Shown piece after piece: positions 48,650 through 61,400 of a DNA stretch of 64,000 bases (the stretch's first letter is position 1; every line of letters starts with the position of its first letter). Made by a program: the position numbers and the translations under genes. The stretch comes from Oikopleura dioica. Lineage: Eukaryota > Chordata > Appendicularia > Copelata > Oikopleuridae. The notes under the pieces are model-generated. The model saw only the letters and a list, made by a program, of their open reading frames with translations. It did no database searches and had not been told where the DNA came from. The DNA lies in contig OU015567.1 in NCBI GenBank assembly GCA_907165135.1, positions 13,769,001 through 13,833,000 of the forward strand. The letters run 5' to 3'.

Positions 48650-51600
48650 ATGGTAGAAACAAGTCTAAAAACAGAGAAACGGGATGAAGACGAAGTCGAG
48701 AAGAATCCGCCCAAGTTCCTGAAGCTCAACTCTATTAACGGAGCCACGAACAGTTTAGCACAGGTGAGTTACTGGCTTTACTATGAAAAAGAGATGAATA
48801 ATCGCCCCTTGCATGAAGCAGCGAGTTAATCATCCAACCAACGGGGGTAGTAATGACTGAGCCATTCTAGCTAGCGCTAAAGAGTCTCTTTTTACCACAC
48901 TTTTTTCTTTCAACGATACCACACTGGCTTAAATAAAAAACAAAGAAGAATCTGAAACTAAAACTGAAGAATTGGCAAATTCTTTAATTACAGCGTAAAT
49001 AAAGAATTTATCATGTAAATATTCTTCTGCAAATTTATAATTACCATCGTTTCATAATCTGGGTTGGCAACCTTTTTAGAAATGCCAATTAAAAGCTTAT
49101 TACTATTGCTTGTTTCAGGTACTTCCTGTGGACCAAACTCCCACCCCAACAAAATTCATCAAACTGGCAAGCGAACTCTTCCCCAGCGACACCAACGAGC
49201 AGCAACAAACCAATACTGAAACTAACGAAGCATCAACAGAAGCAACAAGCAAATCCCAAGCAAACTCAACGCATCCAAACCCCTTCGACAAATCCTTCAA
49301 GCAATCGACTTCTTCAAGCCAAAGTCCGGCGGCGAATGCGAGTGGAAATGAGCCAGTCGTCCAGGAGTTGGATACAGTCGATGAAACTATCTCACAGGAC
49401 GAAAATGATCATGAATTTGTCGAAGAAATCGTCGATGAGGAGGAAATTGAGACCTCCTCTGAAAAATTCAAGGTAAAACTTGAACTTCCTAAGGAAACCT
49501 CGTCAGTTGTTATCGACATCTTTTATTTTATTCAAGCAATTTTGCTTACTATTCTATTAGCGGCCCGATCCTGTTGGAAGTGAAGAGATGATCCAAGTGC
49601 AGACAACAACGATAAACTCAATAGCAGGCCAGGAGGGAGTTTCTCAACCCCAGTTCCAAATGTTGCCCACTGCGTCTGGCCAAATGCTTGTCCAGATCCC
49701 GCAGCCCATGGCCACTCCAGGTACACGCATAGTGATGGCATCGCCCGAGATGGCCGCCCAAGCCGGCCAGGGGGGTAAACTCGTAGTTATGCAACAGCCA
49801 ACAACTTACAAGCTTGGTAAGTATCACCGTTTACTTTTCGGTGTTGGATGAGACACAAGCTTCTTTCACTCTAGAATGGCTGAAACGAGGTTTGTGTCTT
49901 TTCTTTCGGTGTATCAATGTTGGTGTATCTATCTCCTTCTTCTATTTAAATGTATCGCTCTCCCTTTCTCTTTCTGTTACTTATCATTAACTAAATGATT
50001 CTATCTAGCAAACAATGTCTTCGTCCCTGCTGGAGGAAACATGGGAGGGCAGCTAATCATGGGTAGCGGCGGCCAAATCTTCATGACGCAGCCGCAAGTG
50101 ATGCAAATCCAGGACCCGAATACAGGCGCCATCCAACACGTAAGCATTCAACCCCAGCAACAATTCGTGATGACACAACAAATCGACTCAAGTGGGATTG
50201 TGACGACTTCTGCCCAGAAACCGTGAGTCCTTGTTGATTTCACACGCTGCTTCTCTTACTCATAGCAAAGTTGTAAAAACGGATAAAGTTTGGCATTTTA
50301 AGAAGCGACAGCTAGCTTCATCGAGTATAAAAGGCTTTGCAACGAAACATTTTTGCGCTAAAAGGCTTCTGCGAACCGTGTTCAAAATATTTTCAGTTCG
50401 ACGACCGTGGCACAAGCAGCCACACCAACAACTGCAGCCAACCCGCCGCCTTACACTCAATGTGTGATGGTTTCTCCGCAGATTCAATTCGTCGCCTCAC
50501 CACAGCCAGTCGTGATTCCGTCAAGTCAACAGATGATCATCAACCAGAACGGGCAGCAGTTTCAAATTATCAACACTCCGAATCCAAGCATTCCACAGGG
50601 CGCACAAATCATTCAGACAGCTAATGGCACGCAACTACTTCAAACACAACAGGTAAAATCTCAACTCTGTCTGTCCATAATCTCAACCTGCAATCGTAGA
50701 AAGTCATCCAACAATCGAATGGACAGAAAATCGAAAACAGCACTGGAATGACGATGAAATACATCCAAAACGAGCAAGACGATGAGAACGGTCAATCTTC
50801 TAGAAGAAATTATACAAGACCGTCTTATACGCACAGGTTTACGAGACGAAGTAAATCTAATAACCCCTCCTTAGGCCTTCGATGAATGGCCTGAGCAACG
50901 TTGTTCACTTATCAAAAGAATCCCTACGAGCAATAGAAGAAGCAGGAGCAGAGTGCTCTAGTGGGAAACGCGGAGGACCGAGATTAAATTATGACGAGTT
51001 GGATCCAAAAAGAAGACGCTTTTTGGAACGAAACAGGATGGCCGCTGCTAGGTGCAGGGAACGCAAAAAGCAGTGGATCATCAGCCTAGAGTACAAAGCT
51101 AATGTAAGGCATCTCACTGTTGATATCTTTCTAAAGCAAGGATTTAGGAACTCAAAGAAGAAAATAAGCAAATCGAGGAAGATTGTTTACGACACAGAGC
51201 GAAGCTGGCACAAATGCGAGCAGCGTTAGAACGTCACAATTGCTCGATAGGCGTCAATAGTTCAATTGATAAAGAGGTAAGCACACTCTGACATCGTAAA
51301 TAGCCCTAATCTCTATTCTCAAATTCGATTGATAGATTTTAAAAATCATGATTGTAAATTTACTCGAATACTACCTCTAGTCTGACAGCTATTATATGAT
51401 GGATGATTCAACATTACCAGCCGTAAGTTCTATCTTTTGAGGAGTCCCAGGATCAGACAGAAACTAACCAGCTGTGTAGTTAGCCATTCGGATTGATTAA
51501 CCTTGCTAATTTTGATATGACTGAATATGTTCTTCGTTAACTGTTTATTTACGCTAGGTTTAGAATAACGTCCAAGGCGGCGTGCAAATCCAGACCAAAG

Positions 51601-51671
51601 TGATCGAGCTGGACACACTCTCCGACGATGCCGCTCCTCTCAAACTCGAAACTGCCATTTCCGAGAGCTGA
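48650..51671 (+). CDS. atf2: ATF2/ATF7-like bZIP transcription factor
   Basis: Stress-kinase-responsive nuclear factor. The first exon 48650-48763 starts MVETSLKTEKRDEDEVEKN. After a 356-nt intron the second exon gives VLPVDQTPTPTKFIKLASEL, matching the ATF2 activation site DQTPTPT that p38/JNK phosphorylate. Glu/Asp-rich and then long Gln-rich exons follow (VMQIQDPNTGAIQHVSIQ). The bZIP is ELDPKRRRFLERNRMAAARC then RERKKQWIISLEYKA, with leucine-zipper heptads in the next exon (LKEENKQIEEDCL). The N-terminal C2H2 finger of vertebrate ATF2 is absent. Small C-terminal exons end at 51671. A perfect CRE lies in the upstream region. Confidence 0.88.
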
Positions 51672-52527
51672 CAATAACTTCAGCTCTTCATTTACCGTCT
51701 TAATTCAAGTACCAACGACAGCCTTCCATCTTTACTATCCGACTCAGAATTTATTTAAAAAATAACGCGTTTACATCACTGGTTCTTTGTTTTTCGATTG
51801 TACTCAATTCTAACAAGATTAGTCTAAAACTGTATTTATTATTTTTATTCTCACATTCAAAAAACTATCTTCATGAAACAACAAAAAAGCAGCTCTACAA
51901 AAAACTGTTACATGTGCCAAAATTTCAATTAGATTTGCCATGTTTCTGTGGAATGCCTCTCTTCATACTGTTTTGTAATTTACCCCTTCTCTCTCTTTCT
52001 CTTCACTTCCCTCTTCTATCAGCTGGAACACTACTGTAATTAACCAAAAATACCAAATCTAATGAAAATGTTCCCCCTGCTCCTGCTGGAAACCTAATAC
52101 TGGTCGAGTTTGATCAGGTTGACCAGTATGTTCCAAATAAATTAGTTCAAGAAAACTTTAAATTAATCTTTTATTTCACCTTGTGTCATAAAAGTGGACT
52201 CAATTGACTGCCCTTTAAGCAGGATGATACGCATGTGGCATGAAGTTCTGAAAGCATAAATGATCGCAGTAGAGAGCAAAAAGAAGCAGTGGCTGGCGCC
52301 ATGAGTAATGGACCATGAGGATTCGCGAGGCGTTTCGGGGCGCGTCCAATCCGCAACGCTCCGCGGGCGACGTCATAGCCGTTCAATCTCCGCCGCTCGA
52401 TACGAGTTGAATTGCGCTCCCCGAGTTGTCATGAAATCGTAACAAAAACTATCGACAAGCAGTTTTTTCTAGACTTAGCGTCCACTGCATCATGCTCAAC
52501 TGAAGAGATAAACTCGAGATTAGCAGA
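51672..52527. other. Intergenic, nothing clear
   Basis: Contains the ATF2 3' UTR and the upstream region of the next gene. A short inverted repeat (TACTGGTC ... GACCAGTA, 52098-52130) could form a hairpin. A GC-rich patch at 52320-52400 is promoter-like. No exon recognised. Confidence 0.5.
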
Positions 52528-54488
52528 ATGAACAAAAGGAATACGGTTAATTTAGCAATTCATCCACCATATTTTCGAAAGAGAAATATTAAATTCCTAA
52601 CCTCCCAAAGTGATAATCTGCAAGACATTTCTATGGACTCCGATGATGACGACATTTCCCTTTCTTCCTCGTTGAAGACGCCGAATTCCGTCTGTACAAG
52701 TCGCAATCCAAGCTCTGATCTTGACGATAGCTTCAAGACCACAACTGATGATGACTTCTACGTCAATTCTGGAGAAACAGAAGACATTAACACTCCTCAA
52801 GAAGAAGCTGAGTTAGTAGAAGAACAGAGAAAGTGGGTCACGGAGGGGCCACAAACTGCCAAATGCGCGAATCCAAAGAAATTCTTCTGTCCCGTGTGTA
52901 CCCGAGGATTCACTACGCAGGGGAACATGCGACGACATCGACAGATTGCCCACGGTGGCGGCAAGCAATTCAAATGTGAAATTTGTAACAAGGACTTTGT
53001 TGAAAACCAATCCCTTCAAGGTTCGTTTTAGCCTTTGCGATCAGTAATCAGATAATTCCTTATTCAGTTCATATAAAAACAGTGCACATGGGAATCAAAG
53101 AATTCGAGTGTACATTTTGTGGCAAAACATGTGGCACCAAATCCGCTCTCAAGAGTCACGTGCTGAAGGTTCATGGAAATTCGAAATTTGTGACAAAGAA
53201 GACTGTGAAATGCCATCTATGCCAGGCAGTCTTCCATCATTCGTAAGTAACAATTACAAGCTTGATTTACACTGAAACGCGTCTTAATTCCAAATTTAGT
53301 GGAAATTTGAAACGCCACGTCCAGAACTTTCATCAGAATCAGTTCAACTATCACTGTGATATTTGCGGCAAAAAGTTGAAGTCGAAGCAGAGTCTCATGG
53401 TAATTTAACCACAATTCACTATCGCTAAAGAATTATCAACTAGCTCCACATCAACTCACAACACGAAATGTCCAGGAGACATCCATGTGATCTGTGTTAC
53501 AACGATCGCTTAAAATTGGCTGGGAGCTCGACAACGAAAATTCCAGAGACAATATTTCCGACAAGAGGCGCGCTTCTCAATCACCTCAACTCAATCGTTC
53601 ACAAAGACAATCCAAATCTTCAAGATGCCATTGCCAAGGCAAAGGAAAATTTCTCAAATCATCCACCAAACGGAAAAGTTGAAATACGGCAATCTGAGTT
53701 TGCCGAAATCCCAAACATGACTGCGAATGGATCCCTTCCTACAGTACGCCCTTCGTTCTCTACTTCAAATGCTTCTTCAGATAAGAAGGAATGGTGGTGC
53801 GAGCTTTGTTATGGTGGCATCGATACATCTAAATTTCATGACAAGGCCTTGATCAGCCTTTTCAAGAACAAGGTTTCGCTACTGGCACACTTGAATTCTC
53901 TTGCTCACAGAGATGACCCCCGACTTCCTGAAATCTTGGCAAAAGTTAACGAACAAGGGTTAGAAATGATCGAAAACTCTGAGTTTCACAAACACGGCGT
54001 TAAAGATTTCTTGCGAAGACCAGTCTTTAAATCCTCCACCACTACTCCTGCGAAAACGCCTCCACCAACTTCTTCTGAAAGCGTCGAAATTTGCGTGAAA
54101 GAAGAGATTCACGAGGAAGAAGAAATCACCTTCAAGGAGGAATTTATCGACGATGACGATATTCCTCTTTCAAGGTCGCTTTTAGAGCCGCCGGAAATGA
54201 AGAAAAGCCCCAAGATAATTGCAAAGATGCCAATCAAGGGAAAACCAATCATGATACAAGGACAACCAAAAATTAAAGTGAAATTAGCCGGTCCGTCCGT
54301 CTTGAGTAAAATCAAGTTCAAGCCTCTCTCAATACTCGGTAATTAATTCAGTAGTGAATCCCTCTCCTCACTTTTCAGGCACAACTGGCCCTGTGACAAT
54401 CAAAAAGAAGCCTACCTATACGGTGCAAGAAATCATTGTCAAGGAGGAGGCTGTCAACGATGATGACGATTATTTCGTCCAAAAATAG
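52528..54488 (+). CDS. C2H2 zinc-finger protein
   Basis: Exons from 52528 with short introns (near 53022, 53243, 53403 and 54340). An acidic/Ser-rich N-terminus (SMDSDDDDISLSSSLKTP) precedes five canonical C2H2 units: FFCPVCTRGFTTQGNMRRH, FKCEICNKDFVENQSLQ, FECTFCGKTCGTKSALKSH, VKCHLCQAVFHHSGNLKRH and YHCDICGKKLKSKQSLMLH. Two atypical Cys2-His2 units follow (CDLCYNDRLKLA and CELCYGGIDTSKFH, each ending LLNHLNSIVHKD / LLAHLNSLAHRD). The tail has acidic and Lys/Pro-rich motifs (VKEEIHEEEE, IIVKEEAV) resembling SUMO sites. A probable DNA-binding nuclear regulator; orthology not recognised. Confidence 0.85.
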
Positions 54489-54675
54489 AGCATTTTCTCT
54501 TCGTTTAAAAACCTATTTTATCACTTCTTCACATCCAAAAATTTTGAACCACCAGAGCAGTACTGTTATCTTCACCAAAATAGTATTTGTGCAAGCTACA
54601 AAACTTCAATAAAGATCTGTCAATCGCTTTAATGAATGAGTCCTGATTTTACACAGAAATGAGCAGGAATTATTT

Positions 54676-56560
54676 TCAAATAAAAGAACTGCTGGTTGTT
54701 ACGTCGATCGATTGATGGTGGTTTTTGTACACTTCGAATTTGCAATCAACGACGCTTTTCTTTGGCTTGATGAAAATCGTTGTTCTCGGAGCATGTTGGC
54801 CCGTGATTTTTCTATAGGCTTTTCTCCATATGCTGAATGATTGCTTCATTTATCTGTATGCTCGATTCTTTTGCTTACCTTCTTAACGACTTTCGATAAT
54901 TGCCATTCATAAATCCGTACACAACTGGATTCGCAACCGAATTAAGGGCAACTAGAGTGTGTGAAAGATTACTCAATATCGCGCAAAATCGTCGTCCGGG
55001 AGAAATGCTTTGAGAAATATCAAAACCGTGATCGACGAATGCAATTTTTATCCAGTGAAAATACTCTTCCTGAAAACGACGAGCAAATTTCGCGCTTGAA
55101 ATGGTGTCCAACAAATGAGAAAGCTCAGAAAGAGAGCGATAACCGTATATGCTAGTTTTGAAGAACTATTTAGTCCTTTCAACTTTGATTCTGATCGCTT
55201 CACAATCTTATGCGTGTTCTCTCTGCCTCATTTAGCTCTGAAAACGAAATCATAGAGGAGAACATGCCCATAAAATCGTTATGTAAGAAACCGCAATGAC
55301 TATCAGAGGAATGATGTACCCAACAATAAAGAGCCCAAAATAGAATCGTTTCTGTTTGACTGGTCGTGGACAAAAACAACTGTCGGATTTGAAGTTCGAA
55401 AGCTCCGCCTAAAATAATGACGATAAAACGAAAGTCCGCTAGGGTAGCGGACTCAGGGAGCCGTAGTCATGATATTTGTAAACCTACTTTTCCGTATTTC
55501 GCCACACACGTTTCTGCACTCAAGGAGCTGTAACGGTCTAGGTTTTGACTTTGTTTTTCTGTGCAATTTGAAGGAAGATGATCGCAGATTATGCATGTAC
55601 TGAAATCAAGGTCCTTGAAATCATTATCGCTTGACCAGTCTTCAGTGCACATCTGCGTATCTGGAAGCTAACAAGTGTTCGAATAAGAACGCTACCTATT
55701 CTTTCACTAAATCTGTGATGCATAAAATAAACTAGCATTGAACACAATCCCATGATATTCCAGCGTATTGGCGCTCCAGTCGAGTTGCTAAAATCGAAGG
55801 AAACACGACGAGAAGTGACAGTATCCATATAAATATGCATACTACTATGGCGAAACCAGGCGTTTTTCGTCTATTCTGAACATCGGTATTAAATATTTAC
55901 CATTTACCATCTGAATACCTGTAGCATATTGATCATCTTGGTACTTTTCATCGGGACAATCGCTAATACTCTGTCGAGGGAAAGGACCATTAGCTGGAAT
56001 ATCGACACTTTGATAGATAAAAATGCAGTCATAGAACCAGACTTGAAGATCTTACCCAGTAAATTAACATTTGTAGCGGAATTATTTATCAAACAGCCGA
56101 AATAGCCGAATCTCCACGATTTTCGCAGACGATAATCCATTTTCATCGGAAGCAAGAATAAGAATATCAAGTCTGTAAACATCAAGTTGATGATCTACAA
56201 GTAACTGTCTGAAAAAGCCAGAAAAAGCAACGAATAGTCCTTACATATATCGACGAAGGCCTCTTTATCTGCTCCGTTAGAGTAATGTACAAAATTGTTG
56301 AACTCCCACTGATACCAAAAACTGCTGCTAAACCTGATAAAAAGAATAGAAAAGTCGTCATTTATCTTGCAAAAATCTCACCATAAATAATGACATTAGG
56401 ATCGACATATTGTTTTTTCTTCATAATGCTACTAATGACCTCGTCGAAAGATCCATTACCAAAATTCGCAGCTTTTTCGTTGAGCAAATCATTTCTGTAG
56501 CAATATTCGTATTCCTCTGAAAACGCTCTGGAAAGAAAGTCTCCTAAAAATACCTGATGA
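54676..56560 (-). CDS. Class A (rhodopsin-like) G-protein-coupled receptor
   Basis: Reading down the minus strand: an acidic N-terminal domain; TM1 (LAAVFGISGSSTILYITL); TM2 with NLMFTDLIFLFLLP; TM3 with SIFQLMVLSLDRVLAIV (DRV for DRY); TM4 (GFAIVVCIFIWILSLLVVFP); a long second loop with several cysteines (CTEDWSSDNDF, CIICDHLPSNC); TM5 (FGLFIVGYIIPLIVIAVSYI); TM6 (IALFLSFLICWTPFQA, with the CWxP motif); TM7 with LNSVANPVVYGFMN (NPxxY). The tail ends SSSFI at 54676. The pattern fits peptide receptors (galanin/somatostatin/allatostatin group); ligand unknown. Introns are short and the 5' start (about 56560) is not resolved. Confidence 0.82.
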
Positions 56561-57093
56561 AAAAGACATTATCCTAAACTAAAAAAAAACAACTGAATAA
56601 AAAGATAATCGCGTGTATTCTGTGGTGCGATAGAGAATAAAAAAAAAGCAAATCGGATCAGATAAATAAATTATTTTGTTGCCTTACGCGCTGATTTTAT
56701 TTTAAAGACAGTTATTGTCAGCTTTTATCTTAGATATTGCGAGTCTTATATTTTCAGAATCATAATTTATGTACAAATAGCGTATGATTCCCTTATTTAT
56801 GTATTGTGTACATAGTGTAAGTTTTACGGTATAAAATGATGTGTTAATTAAACGGTTTTAATCTTATGAAAATTGCTACCTGAGCAAGTTGCTGTTTTGG
56901 TATTTTAAAAATTACCTTGATCAAACACACCCAAAACAGATTTCAGGATCCCTACCCGGTGTTGTTCCCTCATCCCAATGCATTTTCTTTTGCCCCGGGG
57001 CTTCGATTCTAACCCCGCTGAAAATACTAAAACCTTATTATTTCGCCAGAGAAATGCGTCCGTAAACTTGCCCTTCCATCCACCTAATCCGCC
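56561..57093. other. Divergent intergenic region
   Basis: AT-rich sequence upstream of the GPCR (minus) and ABHD14 (plus), probably holding both promoters. An antisense open stretch over 56905-57312 overlaps the ABHD14 first exon and has no recognisable domain. Confidence 0.5.
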
Positions 57094-58034
57094 ATGAATC
57101 CAGTTCAGCTCAAGCCCAAAACCATTATCTATTTTTTGACCATTTTCCTGACGGGCCTTGCTTTGCTTCATGAAATTTTGAAGCAAACGGGAATTGAAAA
57201 GATAAAAGAACTCTACCTCAAGAAGATTTCCGCTTCGATACATACTGTAGGGCTGTTGGAGAAAGATCCAGAGTATGGACTTTACATTTCTGGTGATTTT
57301 GCGAAGCTTCAAGAGGTAAACAGGGGGTTTGAATTGTTGTTAATTGTTAATTAGAGTCAAGTTTATTTCTTGGATGCACAAGTCAAGGGCCAGGGCGATC
57401 GACCGATAATTTTGCTTTTTAACTCAATGCAGTACTCATCCAACATGTGGTTAAAACTCGGCGTAATTCACGAGCTCGCGAAAAATGGTAAATTAATGTT
57501 AACACGCCAGATAATTGTTTAACGATTGAAAAAAAAGGATACCGCTCGATCTCAATCGATCTTCCTGGATATGGCGGTTCCGACAAAGTTCCCATCATCG
57601 ACGACGATGCGCGACGAATCAGACTTATGGAGCAAATCGTCAAGTTTTTTCAACTTGATGAGTTTGTCGCCGTGACGCCTGGATACTCGGGCGAATATTT
57701 TCTGCCTTTTATATTCGAATCTCATGCAGCAGAGAACGCGCTAGGCTGGGTTCCCATATCTCCAGGTTTGAGACTCCGTTTTCAGTGTTTTTTTTATTAC
57801 TTTGGCCTTTTAGACGGAGTCAAGAGGTTTTCTCTTGATGAGATTTCGCTGCTTCCCCTTCCAACGCTAATCCTTTTCGGCGAGTACGATTCCGCGGGCG
57901 AGCAAGACGCGCGCACCCTCGCCAAAATGCCAAACTCGTCAAAAAAGATCTTCTACTCATCCGGCAAACACTGCTTCGTCGACGACCCACAATACTTTAT
58001 TTCTTCATTGCTGAACTTTATGCAGACTGTGTAA
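57094..58034 (+). CDS. abhd14: ABHD14-like alpha/beta hydrolase
   Basis: Family members act as (de)acetylating hydrolases; ABHD14A is membrane-anchored. Four exons with introns of about 45 nt. The N-terminal segment KTIIYFLTIFLTGLALLHEI is a membrane anchor. Fold landmarks: RPIILLFNSMQYSSNMW (oxyanion loop), GYRSISIDLPGYGGSDK, the nucleophile elbow TPGYSGEYFLPF (Ser in GYSGE), the acid in LILFGEYDSAG and the catalytic His in YSSGKHCFVDDP. All three triad residues are present. The usual LLLHG oxyanion motif reads LLFNS, a small departure. Length about 265 residues fits. Confidence 0.88.
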
Positions 58035-58068
58035 TTTATATAATTTAATACAAAAAGTGCAAAAGAAT

Positions 58069-58141
58069 GGCCAGTACGGGGATCGAACCCGCGACATTCG
58101 CGTTATTAGCACGACGCTCTAACCAACTGAGCTAACCGGCC
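58069..58141 (-). tRNA. tRNA-Ile (anticodon AAU)
   Basis: 73-nt cloverleaf on the minus strand: acceptor GGCCGGT pairing with the 3' ACTGGCC, D-loop TAGCTCAGTTGG (A box), anticodon loop CTAATAA, and T-arm GGTTCGATCCC (B box). It closely resembles the animal tRNA-Ile(AAT) sequence. No intron. A T-run follows on the transcribed strand (AAAAAG before 58061 on the plus strand). Confidence 0.95.
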
Positions 58142-58416
58142 CTGATGAAGCAGACAAATCTAATTAATTAAATATCGACCTTGGATCAAAACACCGATTA
58201 TTTTCGCTCGAATCCCTAGGAGCGCCACCACTACGAATACCAAGCATTTCGATTGGCTGTGCTCGAAAATTGTCGCCAAATATGGCGACATTTTTATAAA
58301 GACTTCAAGGTAGGCTCAGAGGTAGGTTTGTCATTTTGTGTGGTATATCTACAGCTAGTATTTATTCTACGTAAACTTTGAAGAAAGAACTTGAAAAAAG
58401 CGCAGCAAAATTAATT
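58142..58416. other. Intergenic, nothing clear
   Basis: Short region between the tRNA and the 3' end of the TRPM-like gene. It has a repeated GTAGGCTCAGAGGTAGG-like word near 58310-58330; no gene seen. Confidence 0.5.
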
Positions 58417-61400
58417 TTATTCATCCTTGTTTTTCTTTCTCAGCCTTGTTTGAAGCTTGAGTACGCTTGCTCTCAATCGCTCGAGTTTTTCGTTCATCTG
58501 TCGCATCACTTCTTTTGGCTCCTCGTTTTCATCCTCCTTGGTTTCAATTATGAGCAGTTTGAAGGTGGACTGAGTCTGTTACCTTTTCTTTGGCAGTAGC
58601 AACTTCGACTTTTTCGAAGTCAATCAGGTTGTTGATCAAGGAATCAATCGTGTTGTGCTTTAGCGAGTTGATGGAGTTCTTCGCGTCTGAGTCTTTTCCT
58701 GTCGGAGGATATACTTTCAGCTAAAGAAAGAGAGCGCTAGAAATAATTGGTACGCTCAAGAATCTCACCGGAAATTGCCTCAAATTTACAGCGTGATCGC
58801 CAGGTATACGAGGCCAGCAAACAATCGTCGTTCGCCTGCTCTTCTTTTCGCCAAACGAGAAACGAATGTACTTGATCAACAATAAGACATGGTAGACGAG
58901 AATTAGTGGCGTTGGGATCGGGTCCTTTCCCCAGTAGTCCATGACGAGATCAAATCTGTTGAGTTTCCAGATCTTGTCCGAGTCTTCTTGGACCTGCTCG
59001 TACGTAGTCGCAAACAGAGCTACCAGAAGATTGATAAGCATCACATTCGCAGCCATCATATAAACGCCAAGAAAGAAAGAATTCACAAAATATCGTTCTG
59101 AAAAGATTTGCGAGAAATTGAAACCAAGGCGATAAAATCTTCCAAACCTGGACATCTGCTGAATTTTTCGCGTAAAAGAGTAAGAGTGTCTTTTGATGAA
59201 CAATTCCTTGAGGAATAACTGCAGTTTCTTTCTCCGTCTTTCCGTCTTCTGCTAAAATTCGACTCAGTTAATACTAACACCAATAATCGCCAAAGATTAC
59301 TTTCTGTCTGAACCGAGATATAGTCGACATCATCGTCGTGGAAATATTCTAGCAAAAGCATTTCCGATGTCAAATCTTTTCGCACCACAGATTTGTCATC
59401 GGGGTACTCGGGAAAGTAAAGGGTTTTGAAGTTTTGGAGCTTTTGATTCTTGTTCTTGGATCCTTCGGCTGGAATGTTGCTCATGAAATTGGGATTTGTG
59501 TAGTTGAAGCGTCGTTTGTCTGTTTTGCGGTTGGGAAACAATAAAATTGACAAATAGCCCTATGATCATTATTAACCGTTCTCGAAAGAGTAAACGATCA
59601 TCGCCGCTAGTACAACTGGCTGTTTTTTGCTTGAAGTACAAGGATCGATTTTCTCATCAACAGAACAACTTGGCAGCAGATCATTGAATGTTAGCTTCAC
59701 TCCCTTTGTTACGCGTCTATGAAAGACATCCAGTTTCCACTCCGCTAAACTCATTTTTAGCAATATTTTTCAAAGGTAACATACTTTCGCCCAATCGATC
59801 TGAAACGGGGATTTCTTCATTTTCGAATTTGTAAACATCCTGTGTTGGAAAAATGTGAAGGCCTTCCACGGGTGTATTTATGTGATTGCCGATTGCTTTG
59901 TACAATTCCATCGCTGCTTTTTGGCTGTCACTGGGGTCTTTATTCGCTGGGTCATTTTCAGCATTCAGAATATCTTCCTCCATAAATGGGCTTTATTGGC
60001 GAATATAAATTGGCTAGACAAAAAATTTTCGAAAAAAAATCAAAATTTCAATGATTTTAATTTCATTTTCGTCTTTTCCTGAAAACAAAGTACTCGTAAT
60101 TCTCCATGTCAGTACCTTCGAAGTCTTGAAACATATAATCAAAGTCACCACTTTGGTCAGAATCTCGTTTGCTTTCAGTTGGTAGCAAAGGCCTAAATTT
60201 TGCGATTTCATCCTTCGAGATGCGCAAGACGCGAACTTTGCTGAAGCAATCACCGAAAATCGCCGTCAGTGAGACAGGAGGTAACTCTGTAGCGTTTGCT
60301 TCGTTGCTCTTCAAATACGAGTCAATCAAAAGCTTGCTCGGTTAAATTTACCTCTAAGAAGGAACACTCAATGGTTCCAGAAGAAGTAGTATTTGTGCTA
60401 GAGCCTTCTCCGAAATTGCAATCGTAATTTGTCAAATAAAAAGCAGTAATCTGAGTCATGTGCTCAGGAGAACATTCGTTCCATAATTTGATGTCGCGTT
60501 CCCATTCGTGTGTAAAGTTTTTCATTATCGGAGTAACTCGGACAAAGTCGAAGCCCGAATACAGATCGTTTTCAGTTTCGATGGACCGAATGTCTTCTGC
60601 CTCCACGCATCCGTCGAGCTCGCTGTTGAACTCGTAGTTGGTATATTCTGTGAGAAACAGGTCTCCGTAGAGATTGAGGATTGGCTTGAAGAAGATGCCC
60701 TCCATACAATCAGCAAGTCTCACTTCGTTCGGATACAGTAAAGCTGTAGTAATGACACCATACGGGACAAGGAAAACTGCAAGAATAAAAATAAACATCA
60801 TCAAATCGCGCATCATTCTTCCAATAGAGATCGCCAAGGGACCCAAAAGCTTGTGAATATCATAAAAGTGAAGAACAGCCATGCACATGATTAGGTAAGT
60901 GATGCCGTAGAAGATCTGCGCCCACTTCAAGAATTTCGGGTTTTCGAATGAAGAGTTCTCGAGGATATGAAGTGGGCAATAATTAAGTGATGCCGGATGG
61001 TCTTCCATGCCGTTGATGTATTCAAAGGGGTAGATTCCGTAGTTGTCTTCGACGAATTTTTTTGCTTCCGGAGACATTTCTGTGTAAAGCGGATTGTTGG
61101 CATTCGAAAAGAAGGAAGAGATGACGGAAAATTTGTATTTATCTTGAAAGTCCTCCCAGCTCGACGTATTGTAAAGGTTGATTTTTTTATTCGGGAGATT
61201 TTCAAAGGACTTCATGTTGATCAAATAAATATCCTCGTAGGAAACGATTGAGCTTGCCCTGAGAATAATGCCAGCCAAGAATGTAGCGATCGCAAGGAAG
61301 TATAAAATATTCCAAGTGTCATGGTACATGAGTCGTATCTTTTCGCTCTTTGTCTTGTCCGCTATTGCTATAAACTTCCTAATTCGTTCGAGTTGAATAC

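Noticed and set aside
56905-57312. 135-codon antisense gene at ABHD14
   Set aside because: Overlaps the conserved ABHD14 first exon on the other strand and shows no domain.
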